Shown: positions 42,689-51,384 of the stretch, piece by piece
Position numbering within the stretch: the stretch's first letter is position 1
Layout: every line of letters starts with the position of its first letter
NCBI RefSeq assembly: GCF_030323865.1
Contig: NZ_CP066362.1
Span: 3,720,001-3,784,000, forward strand
Direction: 5' to 3'
DNA: 64,000 bases
Origin: Pseudarthrobacter defluvii
Lineage (GTDB): Bacteria > Actinomycetota > Actinomycetes > Actinomycetales > Micrococcaceae
Made by a program: the position numbers and the translations under genes
Notes under the pieces: generated by a model
Seen by the model: only the letters and a program-made list of their open reading frames with translations
The model's database searches: none
Told to the model about the DNA's origin: nothing

Positions 42689-44377
42689 CTAGGCCAGGAA
42701 TCCGGCGTAGAAGTCGCGGAGCTCATCGCCGCCCTTGCTGCGCCAGGACGCGAGCTCACTGTCGAGGTCCTTCATGCTCTTGCGTCCGCGGACGATGTCC
42801 TTGGCCAGATCGTCAAACGGCTTGGACAATGAAGCAAACTTGGCCGGTTCCTGGATCTGCATGCCGAAGAAGATGTCTTCCTGGACGTTGGGCGCCTGCC
42901 GCGCCTCCCATTCCGACTGGGATTTCACCAGCCCCGGGTACTGGATCATCGAGTTCACAATGGGCGGATTGACCAGGAATGCGTAGGTACTGGTGACCTC
43001 TTCAGTCCCCTTGGCCGTTGCCTGCGGTACGCCCTGTGCATCCCGGGTGAAGTGCACTCCCTCAACGCCGTTGTTGATGAGCACCTGTTCTTCACTGCCA
43101 AACGGTGCGGCGATGAAGTTCGCCAATGCGAGCATTTCCTCCACCTTGGCGAGATCGGTTTTCTTGATGAAGCTGAAGATGGCTGCAGGCTGGGCCCGGT
43201 AAAGGGTCGGTTTTCCGCCGTCGGGAGCGAAGAAATCGAGTGGCTGCAGGTTGAACTTCGGATTCGACGGCAGGACCCGGGCCAGCGATTCGTGCCATGA
43301 GCCGGTTCCATCAGCGGACATCAGCACCGACCCGGACTCCAGACGCTGCTTGCCCTGTGAATTTCCTGCCACTGCGTCCGGATGAACGGATCCGTCCGCA
43401 AAGAGCTTGGTGGTCCACTCAAGCGCGGCACGGTATTCGTCAGTCTCAAACTTGTTTTGGAGCTTGCCGTCCACCTTCTTCCATTTGGGGACGACGCCAT
43501 GGATGAGCTGCGCTCCTACCCACATGTCGTTGCAGGCCCAGCGGTTCTTGGAAGCGTCTGTCAGTCTCTTCGCGGTGGTGCGGAATTCGTCCGCGGACTT
43601 GGGCGGGGCGACTCCGAGTTCCTCGAAAAGGTCGGCGCGGTAGAAGATGGCATCGGAGAGCAGGGCGCCCGGGTAGGGCAGTCCGTAGAGCCCTCCGCCA
43701 AAGCAGCCCATCTTCCAGGCCGCGGTGGGGATGTTGGCCAGGTTGGGGTACTTGTTGACTTTATCCCCCGCCAGGAATTGGGACAGGTCCTGGAAGACTC
43801 CTGCGGCGGCCTGGTCAAAGCGCGGCGGAAGGTTCCAGCTCGGAATGACCATCCAGTCCGGGACATCCTTGGGTGAGGCCAGCACCGTCTGCACTTTGTC
43901 GGCGTAGGCGTTCCCGTCGTTGACCTGGAAGTTGATGTTGGCCCCCAGCCGATCGTTGACAGCCTTGTAGTAACTGTTCTGCGGCAGCGCCGGAGGTACC
44001 GCCCACCAGGCCGGCGTCATGGCCGTGTAGGTTCCGCCCCGGCCGGGCGTGCTGGTCACGGACTTCACCAGGGAGGGGATGGAAGTGAATCCGGGGGTGG
44101 AACCGTTGACTGAGGGAATGTCCGGCTTGGCGAGATCGAGCGGCTTATAGGCCGGGACCAGTTTGGCCACGGTATCGGCGAGGCTGCCTGAGGTGGTCGC
44201 CTTGGGTGTGGAACCTCCGGAGCAGGAGGTCAGCGCCGTGGGGGCGGCGGCCAGGAAGACCGCGCCGCCGAGGGCGCCCAGGAATGACCGCCTGTTGAAA
44301 CGGCCAGGCCCGGCCGCCGGCAGAGTCCCTGTTCTGCGGGGGTCAACCTCTGCTGGATCAACCTGGAAACGTGGCAT
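42689..44377 (-). CDS. extracellular carbohydrate-binding lipoprotein (CUT1 SBP, Tat-exported)
   Basis: This is a 562-residue binding protein. ATG 44377 has AGGAGT upstream. The signal region has a twin-arginine motif RRSFLGALGG and a lipobox TSCSGG, so it is likely folded before export and anchored by lipid. The mature part resembles LipO/YtcQ-type long SBPs (GNAYADKVQTVLASPKDVPDW; LYGLPYPGALLSDAIFYRADLFEELG). It delivers sugar to the two permeases downstream. A promoter with an operator overlapping the start region lies upstream. Confidence 0.9.
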   Translation of the reverse strand: MPRFQVDPAEVDPRRTGTLPAAGPGRFNRRSFLGALGGAVFLAAAPTALTSCSGGSTPKATTSGSLADTVAKLVPAYKPLDLAKPDIPSVNGSTPGFTSIPSLVKSVTSTPGRGGTYTAMTPAWWAVPPALPQNSYYKAVNDRLGANINFQVNDGNAYADKVQTVLASPKDVPDWMVIPSWNLPPRFDQAAAGVFQDLSQFLAGDKVNKYPNLANIPTAAWKMGCFGGGLYGLPYPGALLSDAIFYRADLFEELGVAPPKSADEFRTTAKRLTDASKNRWACNDMWVGAQLIHGVVPKWKKVDGKLQNKFETDEYRAALEWTTKLFADGSVHPDAVAGNSQGKQRLESGSVLMSADGTGSWHESLARVLPSNPKFNLQPLDFFAPDGGKPTLYRAQPAAIFSFIKKTDLAKVEEMLALANFIAAPFGSEEQVLINNGVEGVHFTRDAQGVPQATAKGTEEVTSTYAFLVNPPIVNSMIQYPGLVKSQSEWEARQAPNVQEDIFFGMQIQEPAKFASLSKPFDDLAKDIVRGRKSMKDLDSELASWRSKGGDELRDFYAGFLA

Positions 44378-44421
44378 TGCGGCACTCCTTTGTGTGGGCA
44401 AGGGGGAAAATCTACAGAACC

Positions 44422-44473
44422 GTCGAACCGGTTCGACTTGCACTAGGCTACGACAACGTTCCAGTTCGGGCAA
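44422..44473 (-). promoter_or_regulatory. SBP operon promoter with LacI-type operator
   Basis: On the minus strand TTGCCC (44473-44468), a 17-nt spacer and TAGCCT (44450-44445) form a reasonable sigma-70 promoter. Seven bases downstream lies a perfect 16-bp palindrome GTCGAACCGGTTCGAC (44422-44437) with the central CG typical of LacI-family operators. Position over the expected transcription start fits direct repression. The same palindrome could control the divergent GH3 gene. Confidence 0.7.
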
Positions 44474-44568
44474 TAGAAAACGTGTTGCGCCTCACATGCA
44501 GTCCTGTAAGACTGGAGTTCATCCCAAGGATTTGTATAAGCGATTCGATAGCGTCCGATTGGATTTTC

Positions 44569-47448
44569 GTGCACAGCCAACCCGCCACCGCCATTCCCGC
44601 CCCGCCACAGGCCCCGGACCCAGCGCCTGTGCTGCTCCGCTCCCTCACCCTTGAACAGAAGATCGCGATGCTCCACCAGCATGCTCCCGCGGTTCCTGAA
44701 CTGGGCCTGGCCCCTTTCCACACCGGCGCGGAGGCGGCACACGGGGTGGCCTGGCTGGGTCCGGCCACCGTATTCCCGCAACCCGTTGGGATGGCTGCCA
44801 CCTGGGATCCGGGCCTGATCGAAAAACTGGGTGGGGCCACGGGGCGCGAGCTGCGGGCAAAGAAAGCTGATGATCCCGCAGTCGGGCTTAACGCCTGGGC
44901 CCCGGTGGTCAACCCGCTGCGCCACCCGCTGTGGGGGCGGAACGAGGAAGGGTTTTCCGAGGACCCGCACCTCACCGCAGAACTGGCCGGCGCCTACTGC
45001 CGGGGCCTGAAAGGAAAACACCCTTCGGTCTGGCTCACCGTACCCACGCTCAAGCACTTCCTGGGCTACAACAATGAGCGCGACCGGAACGTGACCTCCA
45101 GCAACCTCAGTCCCCGGGTTCTGCACGAGTACGAGCTGCCCGCCTACCGCTCCCCCATCGAGGAAGGCGTGGCGGGCGCCGTCATGCTCTCCTACAACCT
45201 GATCAACGGCCGGCCTGCCCACGTCTCCGACCTCGTCCAGTCCCAGCTCCGGCAGTGGCGCAACGGAGACTCCATTACCGTCGTCACCGATGCCGGCGCC
45301 CCCAGCGCCCTCTTCCGTGCCGAGAAGTATTTCTCCGACGGCCCGTCCGCCTATGCGGCTGCCTTGCAAGCCGGAGTGGACAACTTCACCGACGACGGCG
45401 AGGACTCCAAACCGTCCGTCGGTTACCTCACGGAAGCGTTCCGGCAGGGTCTGATCACCGAGGCGGACGTGGACCGTGCGGTTTTCCGACTGCTGTCCCT
45501 GAGGGCGAGGACCGGGGAGTTCGCAGGGCAGGAGAACCCGTACTCGGCCATAGGACCCGAGGCCATTGGAGCCCGGGAGCACGTGGCACTGGCCCGGGAG
45601 GCAGCCGCCAAGTCCGTAGTGCTCCTCCGCAACGAAGCAGCGCTGGGAGAATCGGAGCCGCTTCTTCCCCTGCATCCCGTCTCCGGGTCCGTTGCCGTGA
45701 TCGGCACACTGGGTTCCCGGGTGCTGAGCGACTGGTACAGCGGAACATTGCAGGACCCCGTCAGCATCGCGGAAGCGTTCACCCATGGAACGGGGGACGA
45801 AGGCAGCGGCACCCTGGTTGAAGATGGCGTAGACGTTGTGGCATTCAGGTGCGTGCGCACGGACGGGTATCTCGGCGCGGACGGCGGGGAGGTCCTGACG
45901 GCCACGGCCCCGGAAGTAGGCAGGCAGGAAGCGTTCGCCGTAAAGGACTGGGGCGGTGGAGAACTGACCCTCCAATCGCCGGAGAGCGTGAAGTTTGTCA
46001 CCCATACAGGGGACGGATACCTGCGTGCCACGGCGGACCGGATTGGCGGATGGGTGGTGCAGGAAACCTTCCGGCTGGACTATGCGCAGGACGGCACTGC
46101 GGCCCTGCAGCACGTGGGCAGTGGACGCTGGGTGCGCATCGAAGCCGGAACCGGCAGTGCCGGGCTTGTCCCGGATTCCGGCAGCGCTGACCGGTTCTTG
46201 CTGCGGACACTTAAGTCAGGCCACGAGGCGGCGCGCCGGGCCGCCGAAAAGGCCGCTACCGCCGTCGTGGTTGTAGGCAACGACCCCCATCTGGGCGGCC
46301 GCGAAACGCTTGACCGCCTTACGCTGGATCTTCCCCTCGCCGACCAGGAACTGGTGCGCGTCGTACGCGAGGCCAACCCCCGGACCGTGCTGGTGATTGT
46401 TTCCTCCTACCCGTATGCGCTGGGAGCTCTGGCCGACACCCCTGCCATTGCGTGGACCTCGCATGGCGGCCAGGAGCTGGGCAACGGCGTGGCGGAGGTC
46501 CTGACGGGGGCCGCCGAACCCTACGGCCGGCTGCCGCAAACCTGGTTCGCACGCACTGAGGACCTGCCGGACATCCTTGACTACGACATCATCACGTCCC
46601 GGGCCACCTACTTGTACAGCGAGGCGGAACCCCTCTATCCCCTGGGACACGGCCTCTCCTACGCGCAGGTGCAGTACGAGTCGATGACGGTGGCGGCACC
46701 TTCAGTCCCGGGAGACAAGGCACGGGGCAGCGTGGGGGTGAACGTTTCCCTCCGTAATGCCGGCACCCGTCCCGCAGCCGAGCTGGTGCAGGTATACGCC
46801 ACCGCGCCGAACCACCGACACGGTTTCCCCCGGCGCCGGCTGGTGGCGCACACCAGAATCGATGTGCCGGCACCCGGAACGGCCGTCGCCACTGTGCAGG
46901 TACCCCTGGAGCGCTTGGCCACCTTCAGCGTGGTGGAGGAACGTATGGTTGTGGAACCGGGTACGTACCAGCTCCTGGTGGGTGCCTCGGCAGAGAACCT
47001 GCCGCTGCATGCGGAACTCGAAGTGCCGGGACATCAGGGACCGGTGCGGGCAACGGGCTGCTGGTTCAGCTCACAGAACTACGATTCCTGCGGCAACCTT
47101 GCCCTCGTCCCTGAAACCCCGCTCGCCGGGACTGCCATCAGTCCAGCCGACACTTCGCGGCCGGCGTGGGCAACGTACTCCGGGTGGGACAGGCCGGCTG
47201 ATGAACCGTGCAACGAGGTTCTGTTGGACGTGGTGGGCACCCGCACCGGTGGGCAGGGAGCCGGAACCGCCCGCATTCAGGTAACCGGGCCGGGCGACAC
47301 TTGGACCACAGCGGGCCGCGCCTCCTGCAGCCCTGGCTTCACGGGGGAGCTGGTGATTCCGCTGGACCCCCACCTCACCGCCGGAATGGAGGTGTTCCGG
47401 CTGGTTCTCGAGGGTCCACTGGTGGTCAGCCGCGTCGAACGCCGGTAA
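44569..47448 (+). CDS. glycoside hydrolase family 3 beta-glucosidase/xylosidase with fascin-like insert
   Basis: This is a 959-residue protein. GTG 44569 is the most sensible start; a longer frame upstream would run through the operator. The GH3 N-domain has LTLEQKIAMLHQ, GFSEDP (129-133), LKHFLGYNNE and TDAGAPSAL, with the nucleophile at D241. The second domain follows around 340-550 and 550-680 and is interrupted by a fascin-like/beta-trefoil segment (about 430-547). A fibronectin III-like domain and an extra C-terminal beta domain (about 840-959) complete it. There is no signal peptide, so it works inside the cell on imported oligosaccharides. Confidence 0.85.
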   Translation: MHSQPATAIPAPPQAPDPAPVLLRSLTLEQKIAMLHQHAPAVPELGLAPFHTGAEAAHGVAWLGPATVFPQPVGMAATWDPGLIEKLGGATGRELRAKKADDPAVGLNAWAPVVNPLRHPLWGRNEEGFSEDPHLTAELAGAYCRGLKGKHPSVWLTVPTLKHFLGYNNERDRNVTSSNLSPRVLHEYELPAYRSPIEEGVAGAVMLSYNLINGRPAHVSDLVQSQLRQWRNGDSITVVTDAGAPSALFRAEKYFSDGPSAYAAALQAGVDNFTDDGEDSKPSVGYLTEAFRQGLITEADVDRAVFRLLSLRARTGEFAGQENPYSAIGPEAIGAREHVALAREAAAKSVVLLRNEAALGESEPLLPLHPVSGSVAVIGTLGSRVLSDWYSGTLQDPVSIAEAFTHGTGDEGSGTLVEDGVDVVAFRCVRTDGYLGADGGEVLTATAPEVGRQEAFAVKDWGGGELTLQSPESVKFVTHTGDGYLRATADRIGGWVVQETFRLDYAQDGTAALQHVGSGRWVRIEAGTGSAGLVPDSGSADRFLLRTLKSGHEAARRAAEKAATAVVVVGNDPHLGGRETLDRLTLDLPLADQELVRVVREANPRTVLVIVSSYPYALGALADTPAIAWTSHGGQELGNGVAEVLTGAAEPYGRLPQTWFARTEDLPDILDYDIITSRATYLYSEAEPLYPLGHGLSYAQVQYESMTVAAPSVPGDKARGSVGVNVSLRNAGTRPAAELVQVYATAPNHRHGFPRRRLVAHTRIDVPAPGTAVATVQVPLERLATFSVVEERMVVEPGTYQLLVGASAENLPLHAELEVPGHQGPVRATGCWFSSQNYDSCGNLALVPETPLAGTAISPADTSRPAWATYSGWDRPADEPCNEVLLDVVGTRTGGQGAGTARIQVTGPGDTWTTAGRASCSPGFTGELVIPLDPHLTAGMEVFRLVLEGPLVVSRVERR

Positions 47449-47923
47449 GGGTCGGCGCCGGTGGCCCGGGCAGCCGCCGCAGCCGGGCCACCAGCGTGGC
47501 GGCGAGCAGCGCGCTTGCCAGTTCCAGGGCGATCACCAGCAGCAGTTGGGTGCCGCCGGGGTCAGCAGCAGCAGCCGACGGCGGCGCCCCGCCATGGACA
47601 TGCCCGGCACCACCGCCGAGCAGGAGGACGGCGTGCAGTGCAGCCATGGCCACGGCGGCCACCGTGACCTGGTGCAGGGCGCCCAGCCTGCAGTGCCGCC
47701 AGATGTGGCCCGTGCAGGGCAGGCAGACGGCGGCGAGCGCCACCATCAGGACGCCCAGCCACACACCGTGATGCCCCGAGACGGCCACCCAAAGGTGCAC
47801 CGCGCAGGACACCGTGGTGACCACGGCCACCAGCCGGGGATGCAGGACGGGACCATTGGCACGGACCCGTCCCGCCGCCGTCGTACTCCCTGCCGGAGCA
47901 GGTACAAGGCTAGTGGCAACCAC
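47426..47923 (-). CDS. small membrane protein, histidine-rich loop
   Basis: This is a 165-residue protein starting at GTG 47923 inside the end of the amine oxidase gene (14-nt overlap). Four hydrophobic helices are visible. The third loop contains [14 protein letters not shown], and [12 protein letters not shown] (about residues 75-86) carries three cysteines and two histidines near helix 2. This could bind copper, which would fit the upstream copper enzyme, but that is inference. Its 3' end overlaps the convergent GH3 end by 23 nt. Confidence 0.55.
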   Translation of the reverse strand: MVATSLVPAPAGSTTAAGRVRANGPVLHPRLVAVVTTVSCAVHLWVAVSGHHGVWLGVLMVALAAVCLPCTGHIWRHCRLGALHQVTVAAVAMAALHAVLLLGGGAGHVHGGAPPSAAAADPGGTQLLLVIALELASALLAATLVARLRRLPGPPAPTLTGVRRG

Positions 47924-49850
47924 CGCTGCCGCCCTCGCTGTGGCAGGAGGACGCCTGCTGGTTGGGGTTGGCGGGGACGTCCAGAACGGGGCTGCGGTCG
48001 AAGAAGCCCTCGGGGCGGAGCTTGAAGCCCACCGTGTCCACGGGCATGATGGGCCAGTCCTCCACCCGGGGGAAGTGGGTGAGGCCGAAGGTGTGCCAGA
48101 CGACGATGTCCTGGCCGTTGATGTCCCGGTCCTGCGCCACGTAGGCGGGCAGTCCGGCACCGCCGGCGTGCTGGTTCACGAAGTCGCCGGTGGGGTAGCG
48201 CTCGTCGTCCGCGTACCGCGTGACCCACACGTCCTTGGTGGCGAAAGCGGCGCGGCGGGCGATGGACGATTCCGGGTCCGCCAGCAGCGTGGGCTGGTTG
48301 TGCGGGTGCAGTTTGTAGCCCACGGGCTCGCCCAGCCGGTTGCGGGATTCGGGGTTGGAGATGATCCAGGTCCGGCCGGCGCGGGCGTCGGCTTCACGGA
48401 CGCCGTCGGATTCGCGCGAAAGCACCGTGCGCCTGCGGGAGAAGGCGTTGCCGCGCTCGTTGCCGGGGCCCATTGGCTGCCGGACCACATCCTCTTCCTC
48501 CACACGGTTGGTGAACCCGTCGATGGCCATGTCCAGCCGGGCGCTGAACAGGTGCTGGTGGAAGGGCGCACCCAGGCCAGGGGCCAGCTGGGAGATGTTG
48601 TCCGAGCCGCCGTCGGGGAACGCGGAGGTGAAGACGATGCCGGTGGCTTTGGCCTCGAATTCGATGGTGCCGTCCAGGTAGAGGTACCAGTAGAAGCCGT
48701 AGTCGTAGTTGCCGATGGTGGTGAAGAAGGAGATCACCAGCCGGCGGTTGCGGCGGGTGTAGGTGACACCGCTCCACAGGTCGGAGTGCTTGGAGAGGAT
48801 GCTCCAGTCCTCCTCATGCATGCAGATGCCATTGCGGATTTCGCGTGGGTTTCCGAACGCGTCACTGATGACGGGGCTGAGGTACGTGATCTCACCCAGG
48901 CAGTCGCAGCCCAGTTCCAGCGAGTTGGCGTACTGTCCCACCAGGTATTCGCCGGTGTCGAAGTAGTTCTGCCAGGACCGGATGGGCGACGGGTCGCCGT
49001 ACGGGACCACCATTTCGGCGATGGAGGCGCGGTTGATGATCTGCCGCTTCCGGCCACCGTCCTGGAAGGCCAGGTTGTGCAGCACCACGCCTTCGCGGAC
49101 ATCGAAGCCGACGTCCACGCTCCACTTTTCCCACTCCACGTGGTTGCCGCCGGTGACGGTGAAGCTCGGCCCTTCGGGCTGGGTGATGCTGATGGGCTTC
49201 TGGGTTTCGCGGATGGGGCCGGTCAGCTCCGGGTCCGTGTAGTTGCCGTGTTCGGCGGGGATGGGGATGGCGCCGAGGTCGATCACCTGGGTGACCTCCT
49301 TGCTGACCACATCCACGTACGCCACCAGGCCGTCGACGGGGTGCGCCCAGGCGCTGTCCTCCGGGAAGTCCTGCACGAAGGCCAGCCCGCGAAGGATGCG
49401 CCGGCCCTTTTCCTCCGCATACTCAAAGACGCCTGCGGACAGCGGGGCCACCCGGACTTTTTCGACAGCGAGCCCGCGGTCCGCCAGCGCCTTGAGCCAT
49501 CGCTCATCGGTGGCCAGGAGCGACTCCACCACCTCGAACTCCTCCTCCAGGACGGGCAGTTCGCCGGTCACCGCGGTGTCGAGTTCGACGGCGGAGAGCA
49601 CCTTCTGCTGGGCGGTGGAGACGACGGCGTCGCGCGGCGCAGCCCCGGAAACGTCGTGGATAAAGACGCGGAAGCGCCGGTCCGCCGTGGCAGGGCCACC
49701 ACCCCGGGCGGGGTCCAGCAGGCCCAGGTAGGCGATCCGGTGCTGCGGGCCCAGATGGCCTTCGGCGTGCAGGATGGAACGCACATCCAGGATTTCCGGC
49801 GCTGATGCCAGGCGGAAGGCGGAGGCAGTTTCGGTGGGTGCAAGAGTCAT
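47910..49850 (-). CDS. copper-containing primary amine oxidase (phenylethylamine oxidase type)
   Basis: This is a 646-residue enzyme oxidising primary amines to aldehydes, with ammonia and hydrogen peroxide as co-products. With ATG 49850 as the start, the catalytic base is D298 (NYFDTGE), the topaquinone precursor Y382 (GNYDYG) and copper ligands H431 and H433 (FHQH). These are the positions I recall for Arthrobacter globiformis AGAO, which supports this start. The third ligand is in [10 protein letters not shown]. The tail [13 protein letters not shown] is unusually Cys/His-rich. A TetR gene is divergent. Confidence 0.95.
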   Translation of the reverse strand: MTLAPTETASAFRLASAPEILDVRSILHAEGHLGPQHRIAYLGLLDPARGGGPATADRRFRVFIHDVSGAAPRDAVVSTAQQKVLSAVELDTAVTGELPVLEEEFEVVESLLATDERWLKALADRGLAVEKVRVAPLSAGVFEYAEEKGRRILRGLAFVQDFPEDSAWAHPVDGLVAYVDVVSKEVTQVIDLGAIPIPAEHGNYTDPELTGPIRETQKPISITQPEGPSFTVTGGNHVEWEKWSVDVGFDVREGVVLHNLAFQDGGRKRQIINRASIAEMVVPYGDPSPIRSWQNYFDTGEYLVGQYANSLELGCDCLGEITYLSPVISDAFGNPREIRNGICMHEEDWSILSKHSDLWSGVTYTRRNRRLVISFFTTIGNYDYGFYWYLYLDGTIEFEAKATGIVFTSAFPDGGSDNISQLAPGLGAPFHQHLFSARLDMAIDGFTNRVEEEDVVRQPMGPGNERGNAFSRRRTVLSRESDGVREADARAGRTWIISNPESRNRLGEPVGYKLHPHNQPTLLADPESSIARRAAFATKDVWVTRYADDERYPTGDFVNQHAGGAGLPAYVAQDRDINGQDIVVWHTFGLTHFPRVEDWPIMPVDTVGFKLRPEGFFDRSPVLDVPANPNQQASSCHSEGGSGGCH

Positions 49851-49887
49851 GGGAGAGCCTTTTGTCAGGGCCGTCACCGGCCGCTGG

Positions 49888-49915
49888 TTTATTTTCTATA
49901 GTTGTAGAGAATAAA
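49888..49915. promoter_or_regulatory. palindromic operator between amine oxidase and TetR genes
   Basis: TTTATTTTCTA (49888-49898) and TAGAGAATAAA (49905-49915) form an imperfect palindrome, 10 of 11 bp paired around a 6-nt centre. It is AT-rich in a GC-rich background and lies 38 bp before the amine oxidase start, where a repressor would block transcription. It is best read as the site of the adjacent TetR protein. Confidence 0.68.
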
Positions 49916-49971
49916 GGTCCGTAACATGGCTCACAAGAGGTTGAGCCGAATATTTCCGGGGAGTGGCCGCG

Positions 49972-50565
49972 GTGCCGAAGATTGTTGACCATGACGAGCG
50001 CCGCCTGGAACTCGTGGATGCCACCTGGCGGATCATTGCCCGTCAGGGCCTGGAAAGCGCCACCATGCGGGAGATCGCCACGGAGGCAGGCTTCGCCAAC
50101 GGTGCCCTGAAGCCGTACTTCCCCACCAAGGACACGCTGCTGGAATTTGCGTTCAGCCACGTGTTCAACCGGACCAATCAGCGCATCGCTCGGGTGACTG
50201 CGGGCAAGGCCGGGTTGGACGCGCTGCGGGCTTTCTGCCTCGAAGTCCTCCCCCTTGACGAGGAACGCGTGAACGAGGCGAGGATCGTGGTTCCGTTCTG
50301 GCAAAGGGCCATCAATGACCGCCAGAAAGCCGCGATCCACCAGCAGTCCATGGACGAATGGCTGGCCTCCATCCGCCGCTTCCTCGCCGAGGCGAGGGAC
50401 AGCGGGGACGTGAGCGCCGCCGTCGACGACTCCGTCCTTGCCGGCCAACTGCTCAACATGCTGCTCGGAGCGCAGATCGAGGCAGCCCTGGCATCGGACG
50501 GACGGCTGGACTTTGGCCACGCGGAACAACTCGAGGGCTACCTGGCACTTCTGGGATGCTCCTGA
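49972..50565 (+). CDS. TetR-family transcriptional regulator
   Basis: This is a 197-residue regulator starting at GTG 49972, because GGGGAG lies 8 nt upstream; GTG 49963 overlaps that site. The helix-turn-helix is SATMREIATEAGFANGALKPYFPTKDTLLEFAF (about residues 27-59). The C-terminal ligand domain resembles the BetI-like TetR_C group. It is divergent from the amine oxidase gene with the AT-rich palindrome between them, so it probably controls amine oxidation in response to an amine or its product. Confidence 0.9.
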   Translation: MPKIVDHDERRLELVDATWRIIARQGLESATMREIATEAGFANGALKPYFPTKDTLLEFAFSHVFNRTNQRIARVTAGKAGLDALRAFCLEVLPLDEERVNEARIVVPFWQRAINDRQKAAIHQQSMDEWLASIRRFLAEARDSGDVSAAVDDSVLAGQLLNMLLGAQIEAALASDGRLDFGHAEQLEGYLALLGCS

Positions 50566-50682
50566 CCCGTTTCACAAAAAAGTACGACGCCGGATGGGCA
50601 CCAAAGTCGAAAGCATGCTTAGTATGGAGGGGTCAGGCTCTGGCTTTGGCCAGGGAGAGCACCAACTGTAAGGAGCACCTCC

Positions 50683-50859
50683 ATGGGTTTGGATGACAAG
50701 ATCGGCAACGCCGCAGAGAAGCTTGGCGGCAAGGGCAAGGAAGCTGCCGGCAGCGCAACGGGTGACGAGAGCCTGAAGGCCGAAGGCAAGACCGACCAGG
50801 CCAAATCGGACCTGAAGCAGGCCGGCGAGAACGTCAAGGACGCCTTCAAGAAGGATTAG
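50683..50859 (+). CDS. CsbD-family stress protein
   Basis: This 58-residue protein starts at ATG 50683 after AAGGAG. It reads MGLDDKIGNAAEKLGGKGKEAAG and ends with DQAKSDLKQAGENVKDAF, the two amphipathic halves of CsbD proteins. It is very hydrophilic and probably unstructured or helical on demand. In Bacillus, csbD is part of the general stress response. It stands alone and is followed by a strong terminator. Confidence 0.9.
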   Translation: MGLDDKIGNAAEKLGGKGKEAAGSATGDESLKAEGKTDQAKSDLKQAGENVKDAFKKD

Positions 50860-50873
50860 TCCGCGTCTTACAA

Positions 50874-50909
50874 CAATGGGTGCAGCTCCAGCGGGGGCTG
50901 CACCCATTG
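50874..50909. terminator. strong hairpin terminator between csbD-like and DUF1003 genes
   Basis: A perfect 13-bp stem (CAATGGGTGCAGC 50874-50886, GCTGCACCCATTG 50897-50909) with a 10-nt loop is followed by GCGTTT. It lies between convergent genes and could act in both directions. Confidence 0.75.
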
Positions 50910-50915
50910 GCGTTT

Positions 50916-51323
50916 CTAGGGTTTGTCGCGCAAGTCCCGGAGCTCCTGCAACAACTTCAGCTGTTCGGCGTTGATGTCCATGAGCATTTCGATTTGGGCG
51001 GCCGCGCGCACATCTGTCTCATAGTCATGCTGGGCCATGGCAGAGGCGATGGCATCCTGGCGCTTGGCCGCAATGAGCAGGATGGCACCCTGCAGCCCAG
51101 CAAGCATTGACAGGAACAGATTCAGCAGGATGTAGGGGTACGGGTCCCATGCATTAGTGGCCAGGACGTAGGAATTCACCGCCGCCCAGAGCACCATGAA
51201 GCCCACGAAGATGCCCACGAATGGCCAACTGCCCATGCCGTTCCGGAGCCTGTCCGCGGCCCTGTCGCCCGCACTGAGGCCCTCTTTGTGCTGCCGGTGC
51301 CAGTTCACTCTCATCTCAACCAT
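50916..51323 (-). CDS. DUF1003 membrane protein
   Basis: This is a 135-residue protein with two hydrophobic helices (FVGIFVGFMVLWAAVNSYVL and PYILLNLFLSMLAGLQGAILLI). These are separated by WDPYPY, the conserved DUF1003 turn. It ends with a charged coiled segment (about residues 80-135) with MSxx-like repeats of polar residues (KRQDAIASAMAQHDYETDV). The function is unknown in the family. Confidence 0.9.
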   Translation of the reverse strand: MVEMRVNWHRQHKEGLSAGDRAADRLRNGMGSWPFVGIFVGFMVLWAAVNSYVLATNAWDPYPYILLNLFLSMLAGLQGAILLIAAKRQDAIASAMAQHDYETDVRAAAQIEMLMDINAEQLKLLQELRDLRDKP

Positions 51324-51384
51324 GCGCTCAGGATAAATCCCCGGCCCCAGGCAGGCCGGCTCCTGAGGGCGCAGCTTCTATCGG

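Noticed and set aside
47814..49805. 663-codon plus-strand frame opposite the amine oxidase
   Set aside because: The minus-strand frame carries all catalytic residues of a copper amine oxidase at the expected positions. The plus-strand frame has no domain.
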